Origin: Pseudonocardia humida
GTDB lineage: Bacteria; Actinomycetota; Actinomycetes; Mycobacteriales; Pseudonocardiaceae
NCBI RefSeq assembly: GCF_023898865.1
Contig: NZ_JAGSOV010000024.1
Coordinates: 90,907 to 154,906 of the forward strand
DNA length: 64,000 nt
Direction: 5' to 3'
Shown here: one piece after another, positions 49,967 through 57,752 of the stretch
Numbering within the stretch: position 1 is the first letter of the stretch
Layout: the number at the start of each line of letters is the position of its first letter
The notes under the pieces: generated by a model
What the model saw: only the letters and a program-made list of their open reading frames with translations
Told to the model about the DNA's origin: nothing
Database searches by the model: none
Made by a program: the position numbers and the translations under genes

Positions 49967-49972
49967 TAACCT
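49967..49972 (+). promoter_or_regulatory. -10-like element TAACCT for the NYN-domain gene
   Basis: TAACCT, then 6 nt, then ATG 49979. Together with the opposite-strand element at 49869-49874 it defines a ~100-bp divergent promoter region. Confidence 0.5.
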
Positions 49973-49978
49973 GGGCTG

Positions 49979-51400
49979 ATGTCGAGCGCGGAAAGCACCC
50001 CACCCCCCGGGGTAAGGGACGTGCGCCCGACCGACGACGAGGCCGGTCCGGCCGGCCCCGAGCCCACCGACGCCCCCACCGACGCCCCCGTCGGCGCCGA
50101 TGCGACCCCGGTCGACTGGGACCGCCTCCCCGACGCCGTGCGCTCCCGGCTCGCCGAGCTGGCCGCCACCGCCGTCGCGGGCATCCCACCCGCGCAGCTG
50201 CCCGTCCCGCTGCGGAGGGTGGCCCGGTTCCACCCGGCCAAGCGGGCCAAGCTCGGCGGTGCGGCGCTGGTCGCCGAGCTGTCGTGCTCGGCGGCGTTCC
50301 GGGCCGACGTGGTGGCCTGGTGGGACGAGCACCGCCCGGGCGAGCTGGCGGCCGAGCTGGCCTCCGACGCCGACGACCCGCTCACCGCGGCCGCCGCCGC
50401 GGTCCTGGTCGGCGCCCCGTCCGCGGCCCACGTCGTGTCGGCCGCCGCCCGCCGCGGCGAGGTCGGCGAGCTGCGCGCCGAGCTCGACGCCGCGCTGTCG
50501 CGGGTCGACAAGCTGACCCTCGAGCTGGAGCGGCTGCGCGGTGAGCTGGGCGAGTCGCGCAGTCGCGAGCGCTCGGCGGGCGCCCAGCGCGAGCACGAGT
50601 ACCAGCAGCTGCGCAGGCGCGTGTCCGAGCAGGGCGCCCGGCTCCGTTCCGCGCTCGACGCCCGCGCCCAGGCCGAGCGGACCGTCGAAGAGGTGCGGCG
50701 CGCGGCCGGCGCCGAGCTGTCCGAGGTGCGGTCCCAGCTGGAGCGCGAGCGCGAGCGCGCCGCCGCCGAGCGGCGCCGCGCCGACCGGGCCGCGGCCGAG
50801 GTGGCAGCGGCCCGGCAGGCCGCGAGGGAGGCCCGCAAGGCCGACGAGGTGCGGCTGTCGCTGCTGCTCGACACGCTCGGCGGGGCCGTCACCGGGCTGC
50901 GCCGCGAGCTGGCGATCGGCGGCGGCGGGCCGCGCCCGGCCGACCTCGTGGCCGGGGCGACGACCGGGCGCGCCGGCGGCGCGGCCGACACCCTCGCCGC
51001 CCTGGACGCCGTGCTCAGCGTGCCGTCGGTGCACCTGATCGTCGACGGCTACAACGTCAGCAAGACCGGCTACCCCGAGCTGCCGCTGGCCGACCAGCGC
51101 GCCCGCCTCGCCGGCCAGCTGGCCGCGCTGGCCGCGCGCACCGGGGTGGAGATCACCGTCGTCTTCGACGGCGCGGGCGTGGTCACCGCGCCCACCCGCG
51201 GCGCCCGGGGCGTGCGCGTGCTGTTCAGCGACGCCGGCGTGCTGGCCGACGACGTCATCCGCGACCTCGTCGCCGCCGAGCCGCAGGGCCGTCCGGTCCT
51301 GGTGGCCACGTCCGACCGCGCCGTCGTCGACTCGGTCCGCCAGTGCGGCGCGCACACGGTGCCCTCGGCGGTCCTGCTGGGCCGGCTCGTCCGCTCCTGA
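49979..51400 (+). CDS. NYN-domain (YacP-like) RNA-binding/nuclease protein with coiled coil
   Basis: 473 residues. A disordered Pro/Asp N-terminus (~1-45), a helical domain (~50-150: VPLRRVARFHPAKRAKLGGAALVAEL), a long Glu/Arg/Ala coiled coil (~160-290: ELERLRGELGESRSRERSAG...EVRRAAGAEL) and a C-terminal NYN/PIN-like domain (~335-473) with VHLIVDGYNVSKTGYPEL, EITVVFDGAGV and VLVATSDRAVVDSVRQCGA. The Asp residues DGYN, FDGA and SDRA fit a metal nuclease. It probably acts on RNA. Common in actinobacteria. Confidence 0.9.
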   Translation: MSSAESTPPPGVRDVRPTDDEAGPAGPEPTDAPTDAPVGADATPVDWDRLPDAVRSRLAELAATAVAGIPPAQLPVPLRRVARFHPAKRAKLGGAALVAELSCSAAFRADVVAWWDEHRPGELAAELASDADDPLTAAAAAVLVGAPSAAHVVSAAARRGEVGELRAELDAALSRVDKLTLELERLRGELGESRSRERSAGAQREHEYQQLRRRVSEQGARLRSALDARAQAERTVEEVRRAAGAELSEVRSQLERERERAAAERRRADRAAAEVAAARQAAREARKADEVRLSLLLDTLGGAVTGLRRELAIGGGGPRPADLVAGATTGRAGGAADTLAALDAVLSVPSVHLIVDGYNVSKTGYPELPLADQRARLAGQLAALAARTGVEITVVFDGAGVVTAPTRGARGVRVLFSDAGVLADDVIRDLVAAEPQGRPVLVATSDRAVVDSVRQCGAHTVPSAVLLGRLVRS

Positions 51401-51515
51401 GCCGCCGATCGGCACCCGCTGATCGACCGGGTGTTCGAGTCGGGCTACGAAAACTGTCGGTGGTCGGTCCTAACGTTCGGCATCGTCAACGTCACCGGAC
51501 GTCGAGGAGCCGAGA

Positions 51516-51785
51516 ATGATCATCGATTGCGACAGATGCCAGGTCCGCGGCGCGGCCTGCGGCGACTGCGTGATCGGGGTGCTGATGGGGGTCCCCGCGG
51601 TCGCGTCCGAGGAGCCGGAGGCGCCGTCCGGCGCGCCGATGGTGCAGCTCGACGCACCGGAACGCCGGGCCATCGCCGTGCTCGCAGATCAAGGCCTCAT
51701 CCCGAGATTGCGACTGGTGGCCCCCGAGGCGCGCCGAGCGAGCGCCGCGGACGACTCATCGGAGTCGATGCGCGACGCAGGGTGA
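51516..51785 (+). CDS. Small actinobacterial protein with N-terminal Cys cluster
   Basis: 89 residues. The start IIDCDRCQVRGAACGDCVIGVL has CxxC-x6-CxxC spacing, a likely zinc or Fe-S site; then a Pro/Glu linker and LDAPERRAIAVLADQGLIPRLRLVAP. I recognise the pattern from short conserved proteins in actinomycetes (MIIDCD.C..RG.AC.DCVV), of unknown function. ATG 51516 has a weak purine-rich ribosome site (GAGCCGAGA). Confidence 0.82.
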   Translation: MIIDCDRCQVRGAACGDCVIGVLMGVPAVASEEPEAPSGAPMVQLDAPERRAIAVLADQGLIPRLRLVAPEARRASAADDSSESMRDAG

Positions 51786-52032
51786 GATAGGGCCGGACGG
51801 CCGCGCTCGTCGTCCGCCCTTCGCCTCCGTCGGGTGACCGCTCGCCCCCGATGGGGACCCGGGGCGCCGTTGGACGCCTCGAACACCTCTCCGTAATCTC
51901 CGCCAGGCTTCGCGGTTGGTCGCTATTCGAAACGCGGGTAGCGCTGCGAGGTCACGCATATTGCCCCGATCGGACTACCCCGATATTCCGATCGAGGGGT
52001 TATGTGGGCGATGCGGAGGGAGACTCATCCGC
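51786..52032. other. Non-coding region with inverted repeats before the NlpC/P60 gene
   Basis: About 245 bp without a supportable gene, with a lower local GC content near its end. CGATCGGA (51967-51974) and TCCGATCG (51987-51994) form an 8-bp inverted repeat around 12 nt, about 40 bp before the next start. Another GC-rich pairing is possible near 51790-51820. A long structured leader is likely; I could not match it to a known riboswitch. Confidence 0.5.
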
Positions 52033-53103
52033 GTGGTGTCGCTACGGCGTAGCCCGTCCGAGCGCAGGCGGCTGTCCCGTCGGATCGCTTCGGTCGTCAC
52101 CGTCTCCCTGGCCGCACTACTGGCCGTGACGCTGAGCAGCGCGCCGGCCCTCGCCCAGCCCCTGCAGCCGCCACCGGACAACGCCGAGGACGCCCGGACG
52201 CAGCTGCAGCAGGTGCAGCGCGAGGCGGAGGCGCTCACCGAGGAGTGGCACAACGCCAAGGACGAGTTCGAGATCCGCCGCGGCGAGGCCGACACGCTGC
52301 GCGCGGCCGTCGAACCGGCCCGCGTCGCCGCCGACATCGCCCGCGCCGACCAGGAGCGCTTCCGCGTCGAGGTCGACCAGCTGGCCATGTCGACGTTCGA
52401 GAGCGGCACCCTCGACCAGTTCAACGCCCTGCTGGCCAGCGACTCGCCCCAGGAGTTCCTGGACCAGATGTCGGCGCTGGAGACGCTCTCCGCCGACTAC
52501 CGCAGCGCGCTGACCGAGCTCACCGCGATCGTCGACCGCGCCGCCGCCGCCCAGTCCGACGCGGACGCCGCCGCCGCCCGCGCGCAGGCCGCCGCCGACG
52601 AGGCCGGTCGCGCCGAGCAGGAGATCGCGGTCCGCAAGAAGGCCGCCGAGGAGCGCATCGACCAGGCCTACGCGCTGCTGCAGCGGCTCAGCCCGCAGGA
52701 GCGCCGCGAGGCCAACGGGCCCGAGGTGGCCCCGCCGATCGGCCCGGTCCGCGGGTCCGGGGCCGGCGTGCAGGCCATCAAGTTCGCCCAGACCAAGATC
52801 GGCCAGCCCTACCTCTACGGCGGCAACGGTCCCGAGCGCTTCGACTGCTCCGGCCTGACGTCCTGGTCGTTCAAGCAGATCGGCATCTCCCTGCCGCGGG
52901 CGAGCCGCCAGCAGGCCACCGTCGGCACCCCCGTGTCGTTCGAGCAGCTGCAACCGGGCGACCTGGTGTTCTTCTACCAGCCGATCAGCCACGTCGGCAT
53001 CTACGTCGGCGACGGCAAGATGATCAACGCCCCGCAGACCGGCGACGTCGTCAAGTACGCCAACGTCAACCGCGGCAACTTCACCACGGCCAGGCGCATC
53101 TAG
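52033..53103 (+). CDS. Secreted NlpC/P60 cell-wall hydrolase (RipA-like)
   Basis: 356 residues. A long signal peptide (RRIASVVTVSLAALLAVTLSSAPALAQ, cleavage after ALA) is followed by a coiled coil (~50-215: LQQVQREAEALTEEWHNAKDEFE...), then the NlpC/P60 domain (~235-356) with FAQTKIGQPYLYGGNGPERFDCSGLTSWSF (catalytic Cys), ISHVGIYVGDGKMINAP (His) and a polar third residue after it. It should cut peptidoglycan stem peptides during growth. GTG 52033 has GGAGGGAGA about 9 nt upstream; GTG 52036 is also possible. A strong hairpin follows. Confidence 0.94.
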   Translation: MVSLRRSPSERRRLSRRIASVVTVSLAALLAVTLSSAPALAQPLQPPPDNAEDARTQLQQVQREAEALTEEWHNAKDEFEIRRGEADTLRAAVEPARVAADIARADQERFRVEVDQLAMSTFESGTLDQFNALLASDSPQEFLDQMSALETLSADYRSALTELTAIVDRAAAAQSDADAAAARAQAAADEAGRAEQEIAVRKKAAEERIDQAYALLQRLSPQERREANGPEVAPPIGPVRGSGAGVQAIKFAQTKIGQPYLYGGNGPERFDCSGLTSWSFKQIGISLPRASRQQATVGTPVSFEQLQPGDLVFFYQPISHVGIYVGDGKMINAPQTGDVVKYANVNRGNFTTARRI

Positions 53104-53129
53104 CAGGGAACTGTCCGCTCCCCCGGGGA

Positions 53130-53164
53130 GGGCGGCGGCCGGCCGCGAGGCCGGGCCGCCGCCC
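53130..53164 (+). terminator. 11-bp hairpin after the NlpC/P60 gene
   Basis: GGGCGGCGGCC (53130-53140) pairs with GGCCGCCGCCC (53154-53164) around 13 nt. It lies 27 bp past the stop and before the pimB promoter (TACCGT, 53204-53209). Confidence 0.65.
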
Positions 53165-53215
53165 GATCCCCGGCCCGGTCCACCCACCCGCGCGGGCCCG
53201 CCCTACCGTCCGCGG

Positions 53216-54403
53216 GTGGACCGGACGCTCCTGGTGACCAACGACTTCCCCCCGCGCGCCGGGGGGATCCAGAACTACCTGCTGGAGCTGGCCGACCGGC
53301 TGCCCGCCGGCGAGCTGGCCGTCTACGCCCCGTCCTGGCCCGGCGCCGAGGAGTTCGACCGGCAGCGGGCCTACCCGGTGCACCGGCACCCGACGTCGCT
53401 GATGCTGCCCGTCGCCGGGGTCGCGCGACGGGCGGCCGCGCTGGCCCGCGAGCACGGCGCGCGGACCGTGTGGTTCGGCGCGTCCGCCCCGCTGGCACTG
53501 CTCGGCCCGCACCTGCGCGGGCGCGCCGGCATCTCCCGCGTGGTCGCCAGCACGCACGGCCACGAGGTCGGCTGGTCGATGCTGCCCGGCGCCCGCCGGG
53601 TCCTGCGCCGGATCGGCCGCGACGCCGACGCGGTGAGCACCGTCTCGGCCTACACCCGCCGCCGAGTGAGCGCCGCCTTCGGTCCGACCGCCGCCCTGGA
53701 GCTGCTGCCGCCCGCCGTCGACGCCGACGTGTTCCGGCCCGACCCCGCCGCCCGGGCGGCGCTGCGGCGGCGCTACGGCCTGGGGGAGGCGCCGGTGGTC
53801 GTGTGCGTGTCCCGGCTGGTCGCGCGCAAGGGCCAGGACGTGCTGGTGCGGGCCCTGCGCGACGTCCGCTCGGCCGTCGGGGGCACGCGGCTGCTGCTGG
53901 TCGGCGACGGGCCCGACCGGTCCCGCCTGCAGCGCCTGGCCGCCGCCCACGGCGTGGCCGAGCACGTGGTGTTCACCGGCGCCGTCCCGGCCGCGGAACT
54001 CCCGGCCCACCACGCCGTCGGCGACGTCTTCGCGCTGCCCTGCCGGACCCGCGGCGGCGGCCTGGACGTCGAGGGCCTGGGGATCGTGTCGCTGGAGGCG
54101 GCGGCCAGCGGGCTGCCGGTGGTGGTGGGCCGGTCGGGCGGGGCGCCGGAGGCCGTCCGGGACGGCGAGACGGGCCACGTCGTCGACGCCCGCACCCCCG
54201 CCGCCCCCACGGCCGCCCTCGTCGCCCTCCTGGCCGACCCCGACCGCGCCGCCGCGATGGGCGCCGCCGGCCGCAGGTGGATGCGGGAGGCCTGGACCTG
54301 GCCGGACCGGGCGCGGACGCTGTCGACCCTGCTCGGCGGTACGCGGGCGGGGTGGGACGAGAGCGTCGAGGACGGCGCCGACGATCAACAGCGCCCGGGC
54401 TGA
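53216..54403 (+). CDS. pimB: GT4 glycosyltransferase, PimB'-like (phosphatidylinositol mannoside synthesis)
   Basis: A 395-residue GT-B enzyme. TLLVTNDFPPRAGGIQNYLLELADRLP, VVASTHGHEVGWSMLPGARRVLRRIG, DADAVSTVSAYTRRRV, VCVSRLVARKGQDVLVRAL, and the donor site FALPCRTRGGGLDVEGLGIVSLEAAASGLPVV (ExE-like) agree closely with PimB' (Rv2188c type), which adds the second mannose to PIM1 on the cytoplasmic side. GTG 53216 lies 6 nt after TACCGT. fadD15 converges from the other side, as in many actinobacteria. Confidence 0.92.
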   Translation: MDRTLLVTNDFPPRAGGIQNYLLELADRLPAGELAVYAPSWPGAEEFDRQRAYPVHRHPTSLMLPVAGVARRAAALAREHGARTVWFGASAPLALLGPHLRGRAGISRVVASTHGHEVGWSMLPGARRVLRRIGRDADAVSTVSAYTRRRVSAAFGPTAALELLPPAVDADVFRPDPAARAALRRRYGLGEAPVVVCVSRLVARKGQDVLVRALRDVRSAVGGTRLLLVGDGPDRSRLQRLAAAHGVAEHVVFTGAVPAAELPAHHAVGDVFALPCRTRGGGLDVEGLGIVSLEAAASGLPVVVGRSGGAPEAVRDGETGHVVDARTPAAPTAALVALLADPDRAAAMGAAGRRWMREAWTWPDRARTLSTLLGGTRAGWDESVEDGADDQQRPG

Positions 54404-54423
54404 TCCCGGGCGCCGTCCTCGAC
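54365..54423. terminator. Two overlapping, mutually exclusive hairpins between pimB and fadD15
   Basis: Outer arms of 15 bp (54365-54379 and 54409-54423) and inner arms of 9 bp (GCGCCCGGG 54391-54399, CCCGGGCGC 54405-54413) share bases 54409-54413. Only one full stem can form at a time. It lies across the pimB stop and 5 bp before the fadD15 stop, serving both strands. Confidence 0.7.
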
Positions 54424-54427
54424 GGGG

Positions 54428-56269
54428 TCAGTCGCGTGCCGCGTCGCGCTTCGTGCCGGCGTAGATGCCGGAGATCTCCTCGGCGTAGAGCTTGGCCACG
54501 ACCGCGCGCTTCACCTTCAGCGTCGGGGTCATCTCCCCGCCCTCCTCGCTGAAGTCGTTGGGCAGCACGCGGAACTCGCGGATCTGCTCGGCCCGCGAGA
54601 CCGCCTTGTTGGCGTCCTCCACCGCGGCCGCGATCTCGGCGCGCAGGTCGGCGTCGTCGACCAGGTCGGCGACGCCGTCGCCGGCCGGCTTGCCGTTGCG
54701 CTCGCGCCAGCCGGGCAGGGCCTCCGGGTCGACGGTGACCAGGGCGGCGACGAAGGGCTGCCCGTCGCCGACGACCATGCACTGGCTGACCAGCGCGTTC
54801 GCCCGCAGCCGGTCCTCGAGGACGGCGGGGGCGACGTTCTTGCCCCCGGCCGTCACGATGATCTCCTTCTTGCGGCCGGTGATGGTCAGGAAGCCGCCGT
54901 CGTCCAGCTCGCCGATGTCGCCGCTGTGGAACCAGCCGTCCTCGATGGCCTCGGCCGTCGCCGCCTCGTTCTTCCAGTAGCCGCGGAACACGATCGGTCC
55001 GCTGAGCAGGATCTCGCCGTCCTCCGCGATGCGGACGCCGTGGCCGGGGACGGGCCGCCCGACGCTCCCGACGCGCTGCGCGGCGAGGGTGTTGAGGGTG
55101 ATGCCCGCGGAGGTCTCGGTGAGGCCGTAGCCCTCGAGCACGGGCAGCCCGACGCCGCGGAAGAAGTGCCCGAGGCGGGCGCCGAGGGGGGCGCTGCCCG
55201 ACACCGCGGCCACCACCTCGCCGCCGACGGCGGCCCGCAGCTTGCCGTAGACGAGCCGGTCGAACACGGCGTGCTTGAGGCGCAGACCGAGCGACGGACC
55301 GCCGCTGTCCTTGGCCTGCGACCAGCTGATGGCCGTGTCGGCGGCGGCGTCGAAGATCTTGCCCTTGCCGTCGTTGTGGGCGCGCTGGCGTGCGGAGTTG
55401 TAGACCTTCTCGAACACGCGCGGCACGGCCAGCAGGAAGGTGGGCTTGAAGGTCTGCAGGTCGCCGAGCAGGTCGGAGACGTCGGAGGTGTGCCCGACGA
55501 CCGTGCGGCTGTAGAGCGCGCCGCACTGGATGACCTTGCCGAAGACGTGGGCCAGCGGCAGGAACAGCAGCACCGAGCCGCTGAAGGTCAGCAGCTCGGG
55601 CAGCATCCCGACCACGGCCTTGACCTCGGTGAGCAGGTTGCGGTGGGTCAGCTCGCAGCCCTTGGGTCGGCCCGTCGTGCCCGAGGTGTAGATCAGGGTG
55701 GCCAGGTCGTCGGCGCGCACGGCCGCGCGCCGGGCCTCGACCTCCGACGCGGGGGTGTCGGCGCCCAGCGCCACCAGCTCGCCGACTGCGCCGGGCCCGC
55801 CGGGGGCGCCGTCCGGCGGGTCGATCTGCCAGATCCGGCGCAGGCCGGGGATGCCGTCGGAGACCGACTCGACGACCCCGCGGTGCTTGCCCGACTCGAC
55901 GACGATCGCGACCGCCTCGGAGTCGTTCAGGATCCAGCTCACCTGCTCGGCCGAGGACGTCTCGTAGATCGGCACGGTGACCCCACCGACGGCGAGGATC
56001 GCGTAGTCGAACAGGGTCCACTCGTAGCGGGTGCGCGAGAGCAGGGCGACCCGGTCGCCCGCGCCGACCCCCGCCGCGATGAGGCCCCTGGCCACCGCGG
56101 TGACGTCGTCGGCGAACGCGGCGGCGGTGACGTCGGTCCACGCGCCGCCGTCCCCGCGCCTGCGGTAGACGGTCGAGTCGGAGTGCGCGGCCGCGTTCTC
56201 GAACACGGCGTCGACGAGGCTCTCGCCGTCCTCGACACGCACGGTGGCAGGAACGCTGTACTCGCGCAC
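54428..56269 (-). CDS. fadD15: Long-chain fatty-acid--CoA ligase (FadD15-like)
   Basis: A 613-residue AMP-forming acyl-CoA synthetase, normal length. P-loop LIYTSGTTGRPKGCELTHRN; LPLAHVFGKVIQ; GYGLTETSAGITLNT (adenine/Thr region); GWFHSGDIGELDDGGFLTITGRKKEIIVTAGGKNVAP (hinge and catalytic core). It activates long-chain fatty acids. ATG 56269 is used; a GAGG lies 6 nt upstream. The pairing with pimB suggests a lipid or envelope role. Confidence 0.95.
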   Translation of the reverse strand: MREYSVPATVRVEDGESLVDAVFENAAAHSDSTVYRRRGDGGAWTDVTAAAFADDVTAVARGLIAAGVGAGDRVALLSRTRYEWTLFDYAILAVGGVTVPIYETSSAEQVSWILNDSEAVAIVVESGKHRGVVESVSDGIPGLRRIWQIDPPDGAPGGPGAVGELVALGADTPASEVEARRAAVRADDLATLIYTSGTTGRPKGCELTHRNLLTEVKAVVGMLPELLTFSGSVLLFLPLAHVFGKVIQCGALYSRTVVGHTSDVSDLLGDLQTFKPTFLLAVPRVFEKVYNSARQRAHNDGKGKIFDAAADTAISWSQAKDSGGPSLGLRLKHAVFDRLVYGKLRAAVGGEVVAAVSGSAPLGARLGHFFRGVGLPVLEGYGLTETSAGITLNTLAAQRVGSVGRPVPGHGVRIAEDGEILLSGPIVFRGYWKNEAATAEAIEDGWFHSGDIGELDDGGFLTITGRKKEIIVTAGGKNVAPAVLEDRLRANALVSQCMVVGDGQPFVAALVTVDPEALPGWRERNGKPAGDGVADLVDDADLRAEIAAAVEDANKAVSRAEQIREFRVLPNDFSEEGGEMTPTLKVKRAVVAKLYAEEISGIYAGTKRDAARD

Positions 56270-56427
56270 TGGACCTCCTGGCCGGCACTGGCTGTGGTTC
56301 AGCGCAACCTACCCGTCGGTTGCGCTCCGTGTCAGGGCCTGAGCGGGGTCCGATTCGTCCGATCCGCCGGGCCGGGACGCCGCGCGGCGGGCGAACGGCC
56401 GCCGCGGGCGGACCGTAGGCTGATCAC

Positions 56428-57219
56428 ATGCGCGTGCACGTGGTCTCCGACGTGCACGGCGCCGCCGACGCGCTGGCCCGCGCGGGCGAGGGCGCGGACG
56501 CGCTGGTCGTGCTCGGCGACCTGATCGACTTCATCGACTACGCCGACCCCGCGGGCGGGATCGTCGGGCGGGTGCTCGGGCCCGCGGTGAGCGCCCGGTT
56601 CGCGCTGCTGCGCCGTTCGGGCGCCCGCGGTGAGCTCCTCGCCTACGCGCGCGAGGCCTGGGCGGCCGTGCCGGACGCCGAGGCCGTGATCGACGAGGCC
56701 CTCCGCGAGCAGTACGACCGGCTGTTCGCCGCCATGACCACCCCGACCTGGGCGATCCCCGGCAACGTCGACGTGGCCCGGCTGTGGCCCGGGTACCGCA
56801 GGCCCGGCCTGTGCCAGCCCGACGGCCAGGTCGTCGAGATCGGCGGGCTGCGGTTCGGCTTCGCGGGTGGGGCGCCGCTGCCGCCGGGGCGCCGTCCGGG
56901 CTCCGTGCCCAGCGCGTGGACGCCCGACCTGCGCCCGCAGGCGGAGTACGACGCCGCCGTCCGCGCGCTGGTCGACGTCGACGTGCTGTGCAGCCACGTG
57001 CCGCCCGCCGTCGCCGAGCTGGCCTACGACGTGGTCACCCGCAGGCCGGAGACGTCCTCGGTGGCGTTGCGCGAGGTCGTCGCCCGCGACCGGCCCCGGG
57101 CGGCGCTGTTCGGGCACGTCCACCAGCCGCTCGCCGCGCGCGTGCGCGTCGACCGCACCGAGTGCGTCAACGTCGGCTACTTCCGCCGCACCGGTGCCCC
57201 GTACGTGCTGCGGTGGTGA
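56428..57219 (+). CDS. Metallophosphoesterase
   Basis: 263 residues of the calcineurin-like fold: VHVVSDVHGAADAL (DxH), VLGDLIDFIDY (GDLxD), AIPGNVDVARLWPG (GNxD), VDVLCSHVPPAV and RAALFGHVHQPLAAR (GHxH). All metal ligands are present. The substrate is unknown. ATG 56428 lies 6 nt after TAGGCT (56416-56421). It is the first plus-strand gene of the SRPBCC/ArsA group and is divergent from fadD15. Confidence 0.93.
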   Translation: MRVHVVSDVHGAADALARAGEGADALVVLGDLIDFIDYADPAGGIVGRVLGPAVSARFALLRRSGARGELLAYAREAWAAVPDAEAVIDEALREQYDRLFAAMTTPTWAIPGNVDVARLWPGYRRPGLCQPDGQVVEIGGLRFGFAGGAPLPPGRRPGSVPSAWTPDLRPQAEYDAAVRALVDVDVLCSHVPPAVAELAYDVVTRRPETSSVALREVVARDRPRAALFGHVHQPLAARVRVDRTECVNVGYFRRTGAPYVLRW

Positions 57220-57273
57220 CGCCCCGCCCGCCACGACAGGGCAGGACGCCGACCCCCCGGTAACCTCCGGCGC

Positions 57274-57729
57274 ATGGCCGACGCAACCTCCTCCTCCATC
57301 GTCATCGCCGCCGGCGCCGAGCGCGTGATGGCGGTCATCGCCGACTTCGAGGCCTACCCGGAGTGGGCGGACCAGGTGACGAGCGCCGAGGTGCTCAGCG
57401 AGGACGCCGCCGGCCGCGCCGAGCGCGTGAAGTTCGCCATGGACGCCGGGCCGATCAAGGACAACTACACGCTCGACTACACCTGGGCGCCCGACGGCCG
57501 CTCGGTGAGCTGGACGCTGGTCAAGGGCCAGATCCAGAAGGCGCAGAAGGGCTCCTACGTGCTCGAAGGCGGCGCCGACGAGACCACCGTGACGTACTCG
57601 CTGGCCGTCGACCTGAACATCCCCATGATCGGCATGCTGCGGCGCAAGGCGGAGAAGGTCATCATCGACACCGCGCTGAAGGGCCTCAAGCGCCGGGTCG
57701 AGGGCGGGTCCGCCAGCCGACCCGCCTGA
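57274..57729 (+). CDS. SRPBCC (polyketide cyclase/dehydrase-like) lipid-binding protein
   Basis: A 151-residue START-like protein: SSIVIAAGAERVMAVIADFEAYPEWADQV at the N-terminus, YTLDYTWAPDGRSVSWTLVKG in the middle, and the long C-terminal helix IIDTALKGLKRRVE. It should bind a hydrophobic ligand. ATG 57274 lies 7 nt after TAACCT (57261-57266). The order SRPBCC then ArsA-type ATPase is conserved in actinobacteria. Confidence 0.93.
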   Translation: MADATSSSIVIAAGAERVMAVIADFEAYPEWADQVTSAEVLSEDAAGRAERVKFAMDAGPIKDNYTLDYTWAPDGRSVSWTLVKGQIQKAQKGSYVLEGGADETTVTYSLAVDLNIPMIGMLRRKAEKVIIDTALKGLKRRVEGGSASRPA

Positions 57730-57739
57730 GACCTGCGGC

Positions 57740-57745
57740 TACCCT
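57740..57745 (+). promoter_or_regulatory. -10-like element TACCCT before the ArsA-type gene
   Basis: TACCCT, 7 nt before GTG 57753. It gives the ATPase gene a leaderless promoter although the SRPBCC gene ends only 23 bp upstream. Confidence 0.45.
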
Positions 57746-57752
57746 CTGCCCC

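Noticed and set aside
51786..52032. c-di-AMP (ydaO) riboswitch before the NlpC/P60 gene
   Set aside because: Gene context fits, but I could not find the conserved core in the sequence; listed only as an unexplained leader.
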